In this document: piece by piece, positions 14,815-23,548 of the stretch
Layout: each line of letters starts with the position of its first letter
Numbering within the stretch: the stretch's first letter is position 1
Assembly (NCBI GenBank): GCA_030620995.1
Contig: JAUXIK010000024.1
Span: forward strand, 1 to 37,918
DNA from: Candidatus Aegiribacteria sp.
Lineage (GTDB): Bacteria; Fermentibacterota; Fermentibacteria; Fermentibacterales; JCC-6
DNA length: 37,918 nt
Direction of reading: 5' to 3'
Notes under the pieces: generated by a model
What the model saw: only the letters and a program-made list of their open reading frames with translations
Told to the model about the DNA's origin: nothing
Database searches by the model: none
Translations under genes and position numbers: made by a program

Positions 14815-16254
14815 TCAATATCGTCTTCTCTGTCTCGCGGATGGGATATTCATATCTAACCGGTAATTGGCCACTGTCCGTCTTTTAACTTCCATACCCA
14901 GAGCCTCCATCGCCAGGACGAGTTTTGCGTCCGAAAGAGGTTTCTTCTTGTCCTCCAGTTCAATCAGCTTCCTCAGTTCATCTTTCACGGATCTGCTGGA
15001 TACTTCTCCATCCTCACCGGGTAGAGCCCTGCTGAAAAAGAAACGTATTTCATAAATACCTCTGGGTGACTGCAGGTATTTGCCATTGATGGCCCTGCTG
15101 ATAGTTGACTGATTGTATCCCAGAGCGTCCGCTACTATCTGCAGTGTGAGTGGCCGGAGACCCTCAATCCCGTGCTCAAAGAAATTGCTCTGATACTCCG
15201 CGAGAAAATTGCCGATTCTTGTTACGGTTTCCTGGCGCTGAGCGATTGCCTTGATGAACCAGGATGCTTTCTGAAATTTCTTGACCACATACTCTTTCTC
15301 CTTCGGAGGAGTGTTGGGAGATTCAAGGATCTGTCTATTCCTCGCGGATATCATCAATCTCGGAAATCTGTTGTCATTCAGAACAGCTTCAAAGTGATCT
15401 TTTACTCTGATGATTATAATATCAGGTATGATAGCGGCGTTGGCGCTGGATGAGAACTCATTTCCCGGCCATGGATTCAGAATGGATATCCTGTCAATTG
15501 CTTCCTGTACTTCATGCGGTGAAACGTTTTCCGCGCCGGCAATCTGTTTTATCTTCTTCTCCGTCATCTCATCAAAGTGGGTGGTTATTATTCGATATTC
15601 AAGACTGTCAGTTGTGTAACCCATCTCTATCAACTGCATTTCCAGTGCTTCGACTTCACTTCCGGTGCCAACACCTGTCGGCTCAAGAGATCTGACTATC
15701 TCAATTGCCCTGATCAGTAATTCAGGCTTGCCATCCCAGCCGGCTTCGAGCTCCTGTTCAGTCAGAAGAAGCAGTCCATGCCTGTTCAGAGAATAGACGA
15801 TGTAAACAACTGCATCTTCAATATCATCCGGAAGCATGAGTGCGTAAACCTGCTGAAGAAGATATTCGGAGAGCGTAGGTTCACTTGGCGGTTCAGGTAT
15901 CCATGAATCGTCGTCAGTCTGCCTGGAATTAGATGTGTACTCGCCGGTGTGCTCCTCAATGCGCTTGAGAATATCCAGCGGATCGGATTCTGCACTGTCA
16001 CTTCTGGATGGCTCCTCGTCCCATGAATCGGCTTCGGATTTCTGAGATTCACCTTCAGCTGTTTTCTCCGGTTCCTTCTGTTGATTAACTTCCTTTTCCA
16101 GGAGTGGATTCTCCTGAAGTTCCTTCCTTATGAGGTTTTCAAGATCAGTAGAGGGTAACTGAAGAATTTCCAGAGCCTGTCTTATCTTCTGTGTCAGTAC
16201 AAGCTTCTGGGTCTGAATCATCTTCAGGTTCTGATTCATTTTGAGTTCAGGCAT
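14815..16254 (-). CDS. rpoN: RNA polymerase sigma-54 factor
   Basis: This 479-residue sigma-54 is complete. Region I is at residues 9-53 (QTQKLVLTQKIRQALEILQL then LIRKELQENPLLE). An acidic linker follows (about 55-120), then the core-binding domain, the DNA-binding part with YNQSTISRAINGKYLQSPRG, and the C-terminal RpoN box KRRTVANYRLDMNIPSARQR. I start at ATG 16252-16254, one base after the lptB stop; the longer frame overlaps lptB and lacks homology. It needs AAA+ activators, none of which is in this window. The lptB-rpoN order is conserved in many Gram-negative bacteria. Confidence 0.95.
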   Translation of the reverse strand: MPELKMNQNLKMIQTQKLVLTQKIRQALEILQLPSTDLENLIRKELQENPLLEKEVNQQKEPEKTAEGESQKSEADSWDEEPSRSDSAESDPLDILKRIEEHTGEYTSNSRQTDDDSWIPEPPSEPTLSEYLLQQVYALMLPDDIEDAVVYIVYSLNRHGLLLLTEQELEAGWDGKPELLIRAIEIVRSLEPTGVGTGSEVEALEMQLIEMGYTTDSLEYRIITTHFDEMTEKKIKQIAGAENVSPHEVQEAIDRISILNPWPGNEFSSSANAAIIPDIIIIRVKDHFEAVLNDNRFPRLMISARNRQILESPNTPPKEKEYVVKKFQKASWFIKAIAQRQETVTRIGNFLAEYQSNFFEHGIEGLRPLTLQIVADALGYNQSTISRAINGKYLQSPRGIYEIRFFFSRALPGEDGEVSSRSVKDELRKLIELEDKKKPLSDAKLVLAMEALGMEVKRRTVANYRLDMNIPSARQRRRY

Positions 16255-16255
16255 T

Positions 16256-17008
16256 CTAGAGCTTGAACCTTTCACCAAGGTATATTTTCCTTGCTTCGGG
16301 ATTTTCAGCAAGTTCAATTGCTGAACCGGAAATAAGTATTTTTCCATCGTACATGATGTATGCTCTGTCAGTAATTTCAAGCGTTTCTCTAACATTATGA
16401 TCAGTTATCAGGATACCGAGATTTTTTGTTCTGAGGTTTCTTACTATGCTCTGAATATCATCAACCGCTATAGGATCAATCCCCGCAAAAGGTTCATCAA
16501 GAAGAAGGAAGGCTGGTTTAGTCACAAGAGCCCGTGCTATTTCAACGCGTCTTCTCTCTCCTCCTGACAGCGTAAAGGCTTTCTGATCCGCAACTTTTTC
16601 CAGACCAAGATCAGAAAGGAGCACGGAAAGTCTTTTCTTTCGTTCGCTTTTCCCCAGTTTCATCGTTTCCAGAATACTCATCAGATTATCCGAAACAGTC
16701 ATTTTCCTGAACACACTGGATTCCTGGGGCAGATAACCGATTCCGAGTCTGCACCGTTTATACATCGGCAGATATGTGATAGTGATTTTATCCATGAAGA
16801 CATCGCCGGAGTCAGGCCGAATGAAACCGACAATCTGATTGAAAGTGGTGGTTTTCCCCGCTCCGTTCGGGCCAAGAAGGCCTACTATTTCTCCCCTTTC
16901 GACGGTAAGAGAAACGCCGTTCACAACCGGTCGTTTCCTGTATTTCTTAACAAGGTTTTCAGTTCTCAGGACCTTTATGTCGCTTATTGTTTCCCGGCGT
17001 GCAGTCAC
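16256..17008 (-). CDS. lptB: LPS export ATPase LptB
   Basis: This 250-residue ABC ATPase powers LPS extraction from the inner membrane with LptF/LptG (not in this window). It has Walker A GPNGAGKTT, the LSGGERRR signature, Walker B FLLLDEPFAGID, and the H-loop in ITDHN. GIGYLPQESSVFRKMTVSDN is typical of LptB. The GTG start overlaps the TGA of lptA (GTGA) and is preceded by GGAGGTGA, the best ribosome-binding site in the operon. Translation is coupled to lptA. Confidence 0.95.
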   Translation of the reverse strand: MTARRETISDIKVLRTENLVKKYRKRPVVNGVSLTVERGEIVGLLGPNGAGKTTTFNQIVGFIRPDSGDVFMDKITITYLPMYKRCRLGIGYLPQESSVFRKMTVSDNLMSILETMKLGKSERKKRLSVLLSDLGLEKVADQKAFTLSGGERRRVEIARALVTKPAFLLLDEPFAGIDPIAVDDIQSIVRNLRTKNLGILITDHNVRETLEITDRAYIMYDGKILISGSAIELAENPEARKIYLGERFKL

Positions 17009-18099
17009 TGATCACCTCCGCGGTAGCTGTATGTTCCTGTTACTGAACCGGATACTATTACTTCTATTGCATTTCCGTCTTCAAATCTGATAATAAAAGT
17101 ATTCCCCCTTACAGTATTCGTCTCATCTCTTGAAGCCGCCTCTCCTCCTGATTTCATTATAAGAGATGCAAAACCAGTCAGCATCACTGAGTCAGGTTCA
17201 CTGTCCTCAAAAGAAAAGAACGCTCTCTCTGAGGAAAACCAGGTTTCACCCGGAGGATCAACACCGGAATCGCGAAAATACCCCGAAGCGTCTCCTTCAA
17301 TCCTGACTGATTCCGGATCTCCGGAGGATTCCAGCAGGATTTCCATCCAGTTTCCTGACATATCTCCCTCCTCAAAGAGAAGAACAGGAGAACCGAACAG
17401 TTCAAAACGATCTTCATCACCAAAATACCTGAGGTATTCAGACGAAGAAGTGAATTTCATTTCAGGCATTGAAACAAATACGTTTCCCTGGGCTTCAGCA
17501 CTGTTATCATCCGGGAAGAATTCGAGTCGATCAGCAATAACTGTAAGACTGTCTCCATTTTCCGCCCTTCTGAGAACAGGGTCGACCGTTACAAAAAGGC
17601 TGCCTCTCTCTCTGTCATACAGTGCGTACTGTCCCTCTATCAGTCCAAACCATGGACCGGTCATTATCACATTATTCCTTGCAGTTGCCTTGGCTGAGCC
17701 GCGGAAATATACCACCTCTTCAGCTTCAACAACTGTTTCTCCGTCGGTAAGAACGACATCTCCGGTCATGGTTACCATGCCGGCGTTCTTAAGATATTCC
17801 AGATACTCGCAAGTACCGGTAAGAGTATCCATGGAGGCAATTACATTGCCGAAAAATAAAGCGTTTCCGGAATCCTGCCAGATAGTGGCACTGTCGGAAT
17901 TGACTATTACTTCTCCGTCAGTTACAACTACATTCTGTGCCAGATCAAGGATTACCTCACCGGATTCAAGTTCCCTGGCAACTGCCCTGTCAGCTGTTGC
18001 AGTGAATACTCCCGCGCTCACAGCAGTTGCGAATAATAACAATATAAGGCTATTCAAGGTCAATCTCACCGGAATAGACCGCAGTGAAGCTTTCTTCAA
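17005..18099 (-). CDS. lptA: LptA-like OstA-domain periplasmic LPS bridge protein
   Basis: The 364-residue product has a signal peptide (KKASLRSIPVRLTLNSLILLLFATAVSA) and then repeated beta-strand units of the OstA/LptA type: VVVTDGEVIVNSDSATIW, GTCEYLEYLKNAGMVTMTGD and DGETVVEAEEVVYF. It would form the periplasmic slide for LPS between LptC and LptD. At this length it is about twice E. coli LptA, so it may span the periplasm with more repeats or be a fusion of two OstA domains. I prefer the TTG at 18097-18099, six bases after AAGGGG; it overlaps the lptC end by 50 bases. Other starts from 18063 to 18123 are possible. GTGA overlap with lptB at its end. Confidence 0.82.
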   Translation of the reverse strand: MKKASLRSIPVRLTLNSLILLLFATAVSAGVFTATADRAVARELESGEVILDLAQNVVVTDGEVIVNSDSATIWQDSGNALFFGNVIASMDTLTGTCEYLEYLKNAGMVTMTGDVVLTDGETVVEAEEVVYFRGSAKATARNNVIMTGPWFGLIEGQYALYDRERGSLFVTVDPVLRRAENGDSLTVIADRLEFFPDDNSAEAQGNVFVSMPEMKFTSSSEYLRYFGDEDRFELFGSPVLLFEEGDMSGNWMEILLESSGDPESVRIEGDASGYFRDSGVDPPGETWFSSERAFFSFEDSEPDSVMLTGFASLIMKSGGEAASRDETNTVRGNTFIIRFEDGNAIEVIVSGSVTGTYSYRGGDQ

Positions 18100-18619
18100 T
18101 ATCAACCCCTTCTGCCGCACCAAGACTTATGTCCAGATCAACTCCCGTCCCTGATAGAACTGTTTCTCCAGTCGAATCGGGAATAGTCAGCACCACGAGA
18201 CAGTCACTATGGAAAACTTCCATCTCGTCATTCCAGAAAATTTCTTCAGTCGAAAGATGCCTGTCATCGTTTGTACGCGCATTTACATGACCCCATATTC
18301 TCATCAGGCCGGATTGCAGTTCAACACGTCCGGAGTCACCGGTCAGAATGGTGGCGGGAATATCCTCTTCGAAAAATGTAAGATTAACACCATTGAGCAG
18401 AAGAAGACTGTCTCCCTCCGTATACACGGCCTCATCACTCACCAGACGCCAGGAACGATTCCCCTCAAACGATTGAACAAGGGTGAAATTCTCCACATTC
18501 TGGACTGGTTCCTGATCAGGATCCATTTCCACCGGAACAGGATCACCGCAAGCCAGGAGCCCAGCCAGGACGACGAGCCCAGCGTTCATGAATCCAGATC
18601 CACTGTTGCGGGTCTTCAC
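18050..18619 (-). CDS. lptC: LptC-like lipoprotein
   Basis: This 189-residue protein is predicted to receive LPS at the inner membrane and pass it to LptA. Residues about 11-25 are a lipoprotein signal ending LAGLLACG. The following domain alternates short strands (WRLVSDEAVYTEGDSLLLLN, ILTGDSGRVELQSGLMRIWG), the LptC pattern, and gives LSTEEIFWNDEMEVF. E. coli LptC has a transmembrane anchor in place of the lipid. The GTG at 18617-18619 is chosen because AGGAG lies 7 bases upstream and gives a charged n-region. It overlaps the lpxL-like gene end by about 77 bases. Confidence 0.75.
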   Translation of the reverse strand: MKTRNSGSGFMNAGLVVLAGLLACGDPVPVEMDPDQEPVQNVENFTLVQSFEGNRSWRLVSDEAVYTEGDSLLLLNGVNLTFFEEDIPATILTGDSGRVELQSGLMRIWGHVNARTNDDRHLSTEEIFWNDEMEVFHSDCLVVLTIPDSTGETVLSGTGVDLDISLGAAEGVDIEESFTAVYSGEIDLE

Positions 18620-19454
18620 GTATCCACTCCTCAATCCTTCCGGTAAGATCAGCTGTCAATTCAAGATACCCATTATCTCCGGAGTAATCTGAAAGTACCA
18701 TTGGTTCATCGATAGTAAGGATATATCTTCCGTTGCTCTTCCTGGCAATGTGAAGAGTCAGAACAGGAATTCCGAATCTTATTGCCAGCTGAGCCGGGCC
18801 AACCGGTGTTCTCGCCGGAAGTCCAAGGAAATCAACAAACTCACTTTCCACACCCATTGTATCCTGATCAATCAAAATACCTACTGCGGTGTTCTCGCGC
18901 AATACATGCATGAGCTTCACTATGCCGCTGCTCCTGTCGACAAGCTCGATATCATGCTTTTTCCTGAGGCAATCGAAATATTCTGATGTGTCTCCGTGAG
19001 CCAGCTTTCGTGAGACAACACCCACTCGATGTCCCATCAGCTTAATAGCTCTTGGTATCAATTCCCATGCTGAATAATGAGCTGTTATTGCTATAGCTCC
19101 TTTGCCGGAGGACAGTGCCAATTCCATATTCCAGGCGCCATGTACTTCTAATACTTTCATGAATTCATCATCGGATCTTTCCGACAGATGGAAAAAATCC
19201 AGCATTCCGGCAATAAGATTCCTGTACACAGTACTCAGATGCACATTCAAACCGCAGGGTTTCATAATGTGCCGTCTGTTGATTCTGAATATTCTTGAGG
19301 ACTTTCCCGGAATCAGCGATGCGAGAAACCCGAGCAAACCGGCTGTGATCCAGATCAGCTTTCTCGGCAGAACTGAGGCGATGGAAACAATCAGCTTTGC
19401 GAAGGGCAGTTCAAGGAAGTGCCGCATACGGCGGAAAGGAAGTCGTGATTTCAT
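18543..19454 (-). CDS. LpxL/HtrB-type acyltransferase
   Basis: This 303-residue inner-membrane enzyme belongs to the LpxL/LpxM (HtrB/MsbB) family, which adds secondary acyl chains to Kdo-lipid A. The HX4E catalytic motif is in ITAHYSAWELIPRA. A later VGILIDQDTMGVESEFVDFL and the C-terminal WIREDPQQWIWIHERWARRP are typical of the family. It lies between kdsD (8 bases after) and lptC. Only one such gene is in the window, and no LpxA-LpxK genes are. Exact acyl donor and position cannot be told. Confidence 0.88.
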   Translation of the reverse strand: MKSRLPFRRMRHFLELPFAKLIVSIASVLPRKLIWITAGLLGFLASLIPGKSSRIFRINRRHIMKPCGLNVHLSTVYRNLIAGMLDFFHLSERSDDEFMKVLEVHGAWNMELALSSGKGAIAITAHYSAWELIPRAIKLMGHRVGVVSRKLAHGDTSEYFDCLRKKHDIELVDRSSGIVKLMHVLRENTAVGILIDQDTMGVESEFVDFLGLPARTPVGPAQLAIRFGIPVLTLHIARKSNGRYILTIDEPMVLSDYSGDNGYLELTADLTGRIEEWIREDPQQWIWIHERWARRPGWAPGLR

Positions 19455-19462
19455 TGAATTGT

Positions 19463-20422
19463 TTATTTCATGCCGGCCTGAAGAGCATCATGCAGGTACA
19501 ATATGCCTATTGGTCTGCCTTCGGTATCTATGGCAACAAGACTTGTGATTCCGTGTTCTTCCATTCTTGAAACCGCAATTGAAGCAAGTTCATTTTCATT
19601 ACATATGACCGGTTTCCTTATCAGTACATCACCAAGCCGAAGATCCAGAATGTTCTCACGGTTCTTCATCAGTCTTCCAAGATCGCCGTAGACGAAGATA
19701 CCACTCAATTTACCGTCATTGTCGGTTGAATAGCACACTCCTCTGTGAGCTGTCATCAATGCAACTGCTTCTGTGAGAGGTGCTGACTCGGAAATCTTCG
19801 GAAGAGAATCAGAGTCCATCAGGTCTCTGACGCGGGTGAGCAGTTTTCTGCCAAGCACTCCTCCGGGATGAACCTTGGCAAAATCGTCCGGTGAGAAATT
19901 CTTCTGACGAAGAAGTGCCATGGCAAGAGCGTCACCCAGAGCCATCGTAGCTGTAGTGCTTGCTGTTGGGGCCAGATTGTAGGGACAGGCTTCCTGAAGA
20001 TCAGGAAGAGGAAGAGTAACTGTGGCTGCTCGAGAAAGTAATGAATCACTCGCAGAAGTTATCGCGACGACCGGGATATTCAGATGTCTGAAACATGGCA
20101 GAAGCAGAGCTATCTCCTCTGTTTCTCCACTTTTCGAGAGTACAAGAGCGACATCACCCTTCTGCAGAATACCAAGATCGCCATGAATTCCTTCTGACGG
20201 GTGAAGAAAGTAGGCAGGACTTCCGGTACTCGTCATGGTCGCGGCAATCTTCTTTCCAACATGCCCGGATTTACCCATCCCGCAGATTACAATTTTACCC
20301 TTTGCGGAGGCGAGTGTTAAAACAGCTTCTGAAAAAGCCTCTCTGATAAGAATACCTGTAGCTTCAAGCCACTCAATCTCTATTTGAAGCACTCTTAAAG
20401 CTTCTTTGTACAGATCAGACAT
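19463..20422 (-). CDS. kdsD: Arabinose-5-phosphate isomerase
   Basis: This 319-residue enzyme of the KpsF/GutQ/KdsD family converts ribulose 5-phosphate to arabinose 5-phosphate, the first step of Kdo synthesis. A SIS domain fills residues about 30-170 (VICGMGKSGHVGKKIAATM, SKSGETEEI, ITSASDSLLS, NLAPTASTTATMALGDALA). Two CBS domains follow (about 205-319). The full KdsD length distinguishes it from SIS-only sugar isomerases. Its ATG lies inside the end of kdsC (8-base overlap). Confidence 0.95.
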   Translation of the reverse strand: MSDLYKEALRVLQIEIEWLEATGILIREAFSEAVLTLASAKGKIVICGMGKSGHVGKKIAATMTSTGSPAYFLHPSEGIHGDLGILQKGDVALVLSKSGETEEIALLLPCFRHLNIPVVAITSASDSLLSRAATVTLPLPDLQEACPYNLAPTASTTATMALGDALAMALLRQKNFSPDDFAKVHPGGVLGRKLLTRVRDLMDSDSLPKISESAPLTEAVALMTAHRGVCYSTDNDGKLSGIFVYGDLGRLMKNRENILDLRLGDVLIRKPVICNENELASIAVSRMEEHGITSLVAIDTEGRPIGILYLHDALQAGMK

Positions 20423-20897
20423 TATTCAGACTCTCCAGCAGCATATCTATAATCTCCCTCACAGCTCCTTCGCCTCCGGCATTTGACGTCACGATATCAC
20501 ATTCGGCTTTTACAGATGGATGCGCATCAGCCGGACATGCGCCTATGCCGGCAATCCGAATTGCGGGCAGATCCAGAAGCCCATCTCCCATAAACAGAAC
20601 TTCTGAAAAATCAATCGAAAGCAGTTCGCAAAGTTTCCTGAGAGCTGAAGCTTTTTCTGAACAGCCAAGACAGAGGAGCTGTATGTCCAGATCTCCGGCC
20701 CTGCGTCTGGTTGCCGGAAAATCCCGGAAAGAGACCAGCGCAACAGGAAAATCTCTCCGCCTGAGCTCGATTATTCCGGCTCCGTCTCTTGAATCAAACC
20801 TCTGTATTACTCCATCAGGTCCATAATACAAACCGCCATCTGTGAGCACGCCGTCAACATCGAGAGCAAGTAATCTGATCGTTCCCAGGGACGTCAT
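20415..20897 (-). CDS. kdsC: Kdo-8-phosphate phosphatase
   Basis: This 160-residue HAD phosphatase removes the phosphate from Kdo 8-phosphate. The nucleophile pair Asp13/Asp15 is in LALDVDGVLTDGG and the C-terminal motif is FMGDGLLDLPAI. The FDSRDGAGI loop is typical of KdsC. The start is ATG 20895-20897, which overlaps the kdsA stop (ATGA) and has GGAGG upstream; a TTG 12 bases earlier lies on that site. It overlaps kdsD by 8 bases. Confidence 0.93.
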   Translation of the reverse strand: MTSLGTIRLLALDVDGVLTDGGLYYGPDGVIQRFDSRDGAGIIELRRRDFPVALVSFRDFPATRRRAGDLDIQLLCLGCSEKASALRKLCELLSIDFSEVLFMGDGLLDLPAIRIAGIGACPADAHPSVKAECDIVTSNAGGEGAVREIIDMLLESLNNV

Positions 20898-21682
20898 CTT
20901 CCCTCCCAATGTCTCAGAGCCTCTGTAACCATGAACTCAAGCGTACTGAAATCAACCATCGTAGCCGAGTCGCTCAGAGCTGATTGCGGATCAGGATGCG
21001 TTTCAATGAAAAGTCCGTCAACACCCCAGGCGGCTCCCGCGCGGGCGAGATCCGGAGCGTACTCGCTGCACCCGCCGCTCTGACCGTCCGCAGCGCCGGG
21101 ACGCTGAAGAGAATGAGTAACATCAAGAATTACTTTATCCCCGAACTCTCTCATTACGGAAAGAGACCGGAAATCTACAACCAGATCGCCATAGCCGAAA
21201 AAGGTGCCTCTCTCTGTGAGCCAGACTTCGTCACACCCGGATGAACGAACCTTGTTTACCGAACCTTTCATGTTCAGAGGGTTCATGAACTGACCCTTCT
21301 TGATATTCACAGGTTTTCCGGTACCGCCCACAGCCTCCAGAATAGATGTCTGTCTGCAGAGAAAAGCTGGAACCTGAAGTATAGATACAACTTGAGCAAC
21401 AGAAGCAATCTGCTGCTGGTTATGTATGTCAGTCAGTGTTCGAACACCGAATGTATCGGAGATTTCTTCAAGAATGCGCAATCCTTTTTCAAGTCCGGGT
21501 CCTCTGTAGGAATCATGACTTGTTCTGTTATCTTTAAGAAACGAGCCTTTGAAAACCCATTCCGGTCGAGGATGAACTGAATCAATCAGTTTCTGAACAA
21601 ACTCGGCCACATTCAGCGAAATGTCTCTGGATTCAAGGCTGCACGGACCAATGATAAAAAATGGAGTTTTATCTTTGCTCAA
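20894..21682 (-). CDS. kdsA: Kdo-8-phosphate synthase, metal-dependent type
   Basis: This 262-residue enzyme condenses arabinose 5-phosphate with phosphoenolpyruvate. Motifs are IIGPCSLES, FVFKGSFLKDNRTS-like substrate loop (GSFLKDNRTSHDSYRG), IQVPAFLCRQTSILEA-like (LQVPAFLCRQT), VNIKKGQFMNP, and HPDPQSALSD. The Cys at residue 14 (IGPC) is the metal ligand of the metal-dependent class, as in Aquifex; E. coli KdsA has Asn there. The start is a TTG (21680-21682) inside the last codons of kdsB, giving a 14-base overlap. Confidence 0.94.
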   Translation of the reverse strand: MSKDKTPFFIIGPCSLESRDISLNVAEFVQKLIDSVHPRPEWVFKGSFLKDNRTSHDSYRGPGLEKGLRILEEISDTFGVRTLTDIHNQQQIASVAQVVSILQVPAFLCRQTSILEAVGGTGKPVNIKKGQFMNPLNMKGSVNKVRSSGCDEVWLTERGTFFGYGDLVVDFRSLSVMREFGDKVILDVTHSLQRPGAADGQSGGCSEYAPDLARAGAAWGVDGLFIETHPDPQSALSDSATMVDFSTLEFMVTEALRHWEGR

Positions 21683-22394
21683 AATATTTCACCGCCCTTT
21701 CAAGATCATCCGGCGTATCCACACCTAATCCCTCAAAATCTCCATCAATAACCCTAACTCTGATTCCGTTCTCAAGCCAGGCCAGTTGCTCAAGACGCTC
21801 TGTTCTGGACAGGAGGGTGCTTCCAGCGCTAACACAGTGCCGAAGTGAGGCCGGGCTGAAACAGTAGACTCCAATGTGCTCCAGCAGTTCTTCAGCGCCA
21901 TGCGGAACAGAATACCGTGAGAAATACATTGCATTACCATTACAATCAGTTACAACTTTAACGGAATCGGGGGATTGAGCCTGAACGGCCGACACTCTCC
22001 TGGCAAGCGTGGTGACCAGATCATCCTCGGGATGACAGGAAGTAAGTGCGTTAATCCAGCTGGAGTTCACAAGAGGTTCATCTCCCTGGACGTTAATAAT
22101 CCATTCCCCGGGACAGCCCAGTGATTCCCATGCCATGAATACCCTCTGTGTGCCGGTATCAGCATCTTCTGTCAGAATTGCTTCAAATCCGCTCTTTCTG
22201 ACAGAATCCATAATGCGGTTATCATCAGTGGCCACAACAATTCTGTCAACAGAACCGTTCAGCCCCTGAAGAACTCTATTGATGAGCGGAACCCCTGCAA
22301 CGTCAGCAAGGGGTTTTCCGGGAAGCCTTACAGAACAGTACCTGGCCGGTACTATTGCAATTACTCTGTCAGAGTAACCTATTCTTCCAGCCAT
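21669..22394 (-). CDS. kdsB: CMP-Kdo synthetase
   Basis: This 241-residue cytidylyltransferase activates Kdo with CTP. The nucleotide-binding N-terminus is AIVPARYCSVRLPGKPLADV; later motifs are VATDDNRIMDSV, EAILTEDADTGTQRV, INVQGDEPLV, and YCFSPASLRHCVS. Length is normal for KdsB. It overlaps the outer-membrane gene end by 16 bases. With kdsD, kdsC and kdsA it makes the whole CMP-Kdo pathway in one operon. The Kdo transferase WaaA/KdtA is not in this window. Confidence 0.95.
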   Translation of the reverse strand: MAGRIGYSDRVIAIVPARYCSVRLPGKPLADVAGVPLINRVLQGLNGSVDRIVVATDDNRIMDSVRKSGFEAILTEDADTGTQRVFMAWESLGCPGEWIINVQGDEPLVNSSWINALTSCHPEDDLVTTLARRVSAVQAQSPDSVKVVTDCNGNAMYFSRYSVPHGAEELLEHIGVYCFSPASLRHCVSAGSTLLSRTERLEQLAWLENGIRVRVIDGDFEGLGVDTPDDLERAVKYFEQR

Positions 22395-23470
22395 TTCTCA
22401 GTAGCCCATAATGAAATGAATAAAATGTTTTCCTTCTGAAGCTCATCCTGAATATTCCTCCAGAACTGAAATCCTGTGGATATGTCTATTCCTGCTCTGC
22501 CATTTCCGAATACTAATCCGGCGCCGGCGGTGAATCTGTCCGCGCCGTCTCTCCATAGTCCATTCATATGGCTGTAACCGGTTCGAGCAGTTACTCCGTT
22601 TCCAACGTATACCTCAGATCCGGCTGAGATAATGGTGCCTGAATCAGTGATGGAACCTAATACGTCAAGTGATTTTCTAGAGTAGATATCAAGTCCGATC
22701 AGTAATCGCTCTATTGGTCTGAAAGAGATCCCGGCGCTTAATTCACCTGGAATTGTATACATCTGACTCGAACTGTCGGGATCGTAATAAACGTAATCAC
22801 GATGAATATCAAGTATGCCTTTTCTGTCAGTTGAAATGGAGAATCCCAGTCCAAAACGATCTGAATTAACGAAAAGACCGAATACCCCGCCCCAGGCCTG
22901 TCTGAAACTCACATCATCCCTGTAGACGATCTCTTTCGTCGGGTAATATCCAGGATTATCAGGAATCAGTGTTACATCTGAAACAATACTTCCGAAAGTA
23001 CAGCGTCCACCAAAAGAAAACGCAAGCCAGTCGGTCGCTCTGACCGACAGCCCGGTATAAGACTCCACGAGCCCGCCTGACCAGGACAGATCTCCTGAAA
23101 ACTCATCGAAGATCATTTCCTCTGACGCACTAAGTCTGCTTTTTCCATCAATAGCTGCTGTGATCACAATTCTACCGGGAAGAGGAACCACGGCTGATAT
23201 GAGTGGAACCCCGAAGCTGTTGTCCCAGGCCGGCACATCGCCTTCACTGTATCTTCCACCAAAGCAGACGCCACTGCTTAAAGTCCATGCTGACGCAGCA
23301 GGATTGAGCATTGAAAAGCTGGTCGAATCAGGAACACCCGCGCAGATTCCTCCCATTCCAAAGGATCTGGGATTCAGGGGCAGTATCTCATCTCCTGTTC
23401 CTGTGGGTGGTGGCACAAACTCCGGAAAGCTTCCTGAAAGAATAAGAAAAATGCAAGTAAATACGGTCAT
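22379..23470 (-). CDS. Putative outer-membrane beta-barrel protein
   Basis: This 363-residue protein has an N-terminal signal (CIFLILSGSF) and then the pattern of FadL/PorV-like barrels of the FCB group: NPRSFGMGGICAGVPDSTS, MLNPAASAW, then alternating hydrophobic strands ending in aromatic residues (FQFWRNIQ, FISLWATEKW). LPLNPRSFGMGG and NPA are the recognisable signature. The ATG has CAGGAG seven bases upstream. It begins the Kdo/Lpt operon. Role unknown; transport or assembly factor in the outer membrane are both possible. Confidence 0.6.
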   Translation of the reverse strand: MTVFTCIFLILSGSFPEFVPPPTGTGDEILPLNPRSFGMGGICAGVPDSTSFSMLNPAASAWTLSSGVCFGGRYSEGDVPAWDNSFGVPLISAVVPLPGRIVITAAIDGKSRLSASEEMIFDEFSGDLSWSGGLVESYTGLSVRATDWLAFSFGGRCTFGSIVSDVTLIPDNPGYYPTKEIVYRDDVSFRQAWGGVFGLFVNSDRFGLGFSISTDRKGILDIHRDYVYYDPDSSSQMYTIPGELSAGISFRPIERLLIGLDIYSRKSLDVLGSITDSGTIISAGSEVYVGNGVTARTGYSHMNGLWRDGADRFTAGAGLVFGNGRAGIDISTGFQFWRNIQDELQKENILFISLWATEKWLEE

Positions 23471-23548
23471 TATGTCTCCTGTTTTCTATTCAGAACTAAC
23501 AACCGATGTATTCTGATACAGCGTATATTGTTCCAGACGATCCTCATG

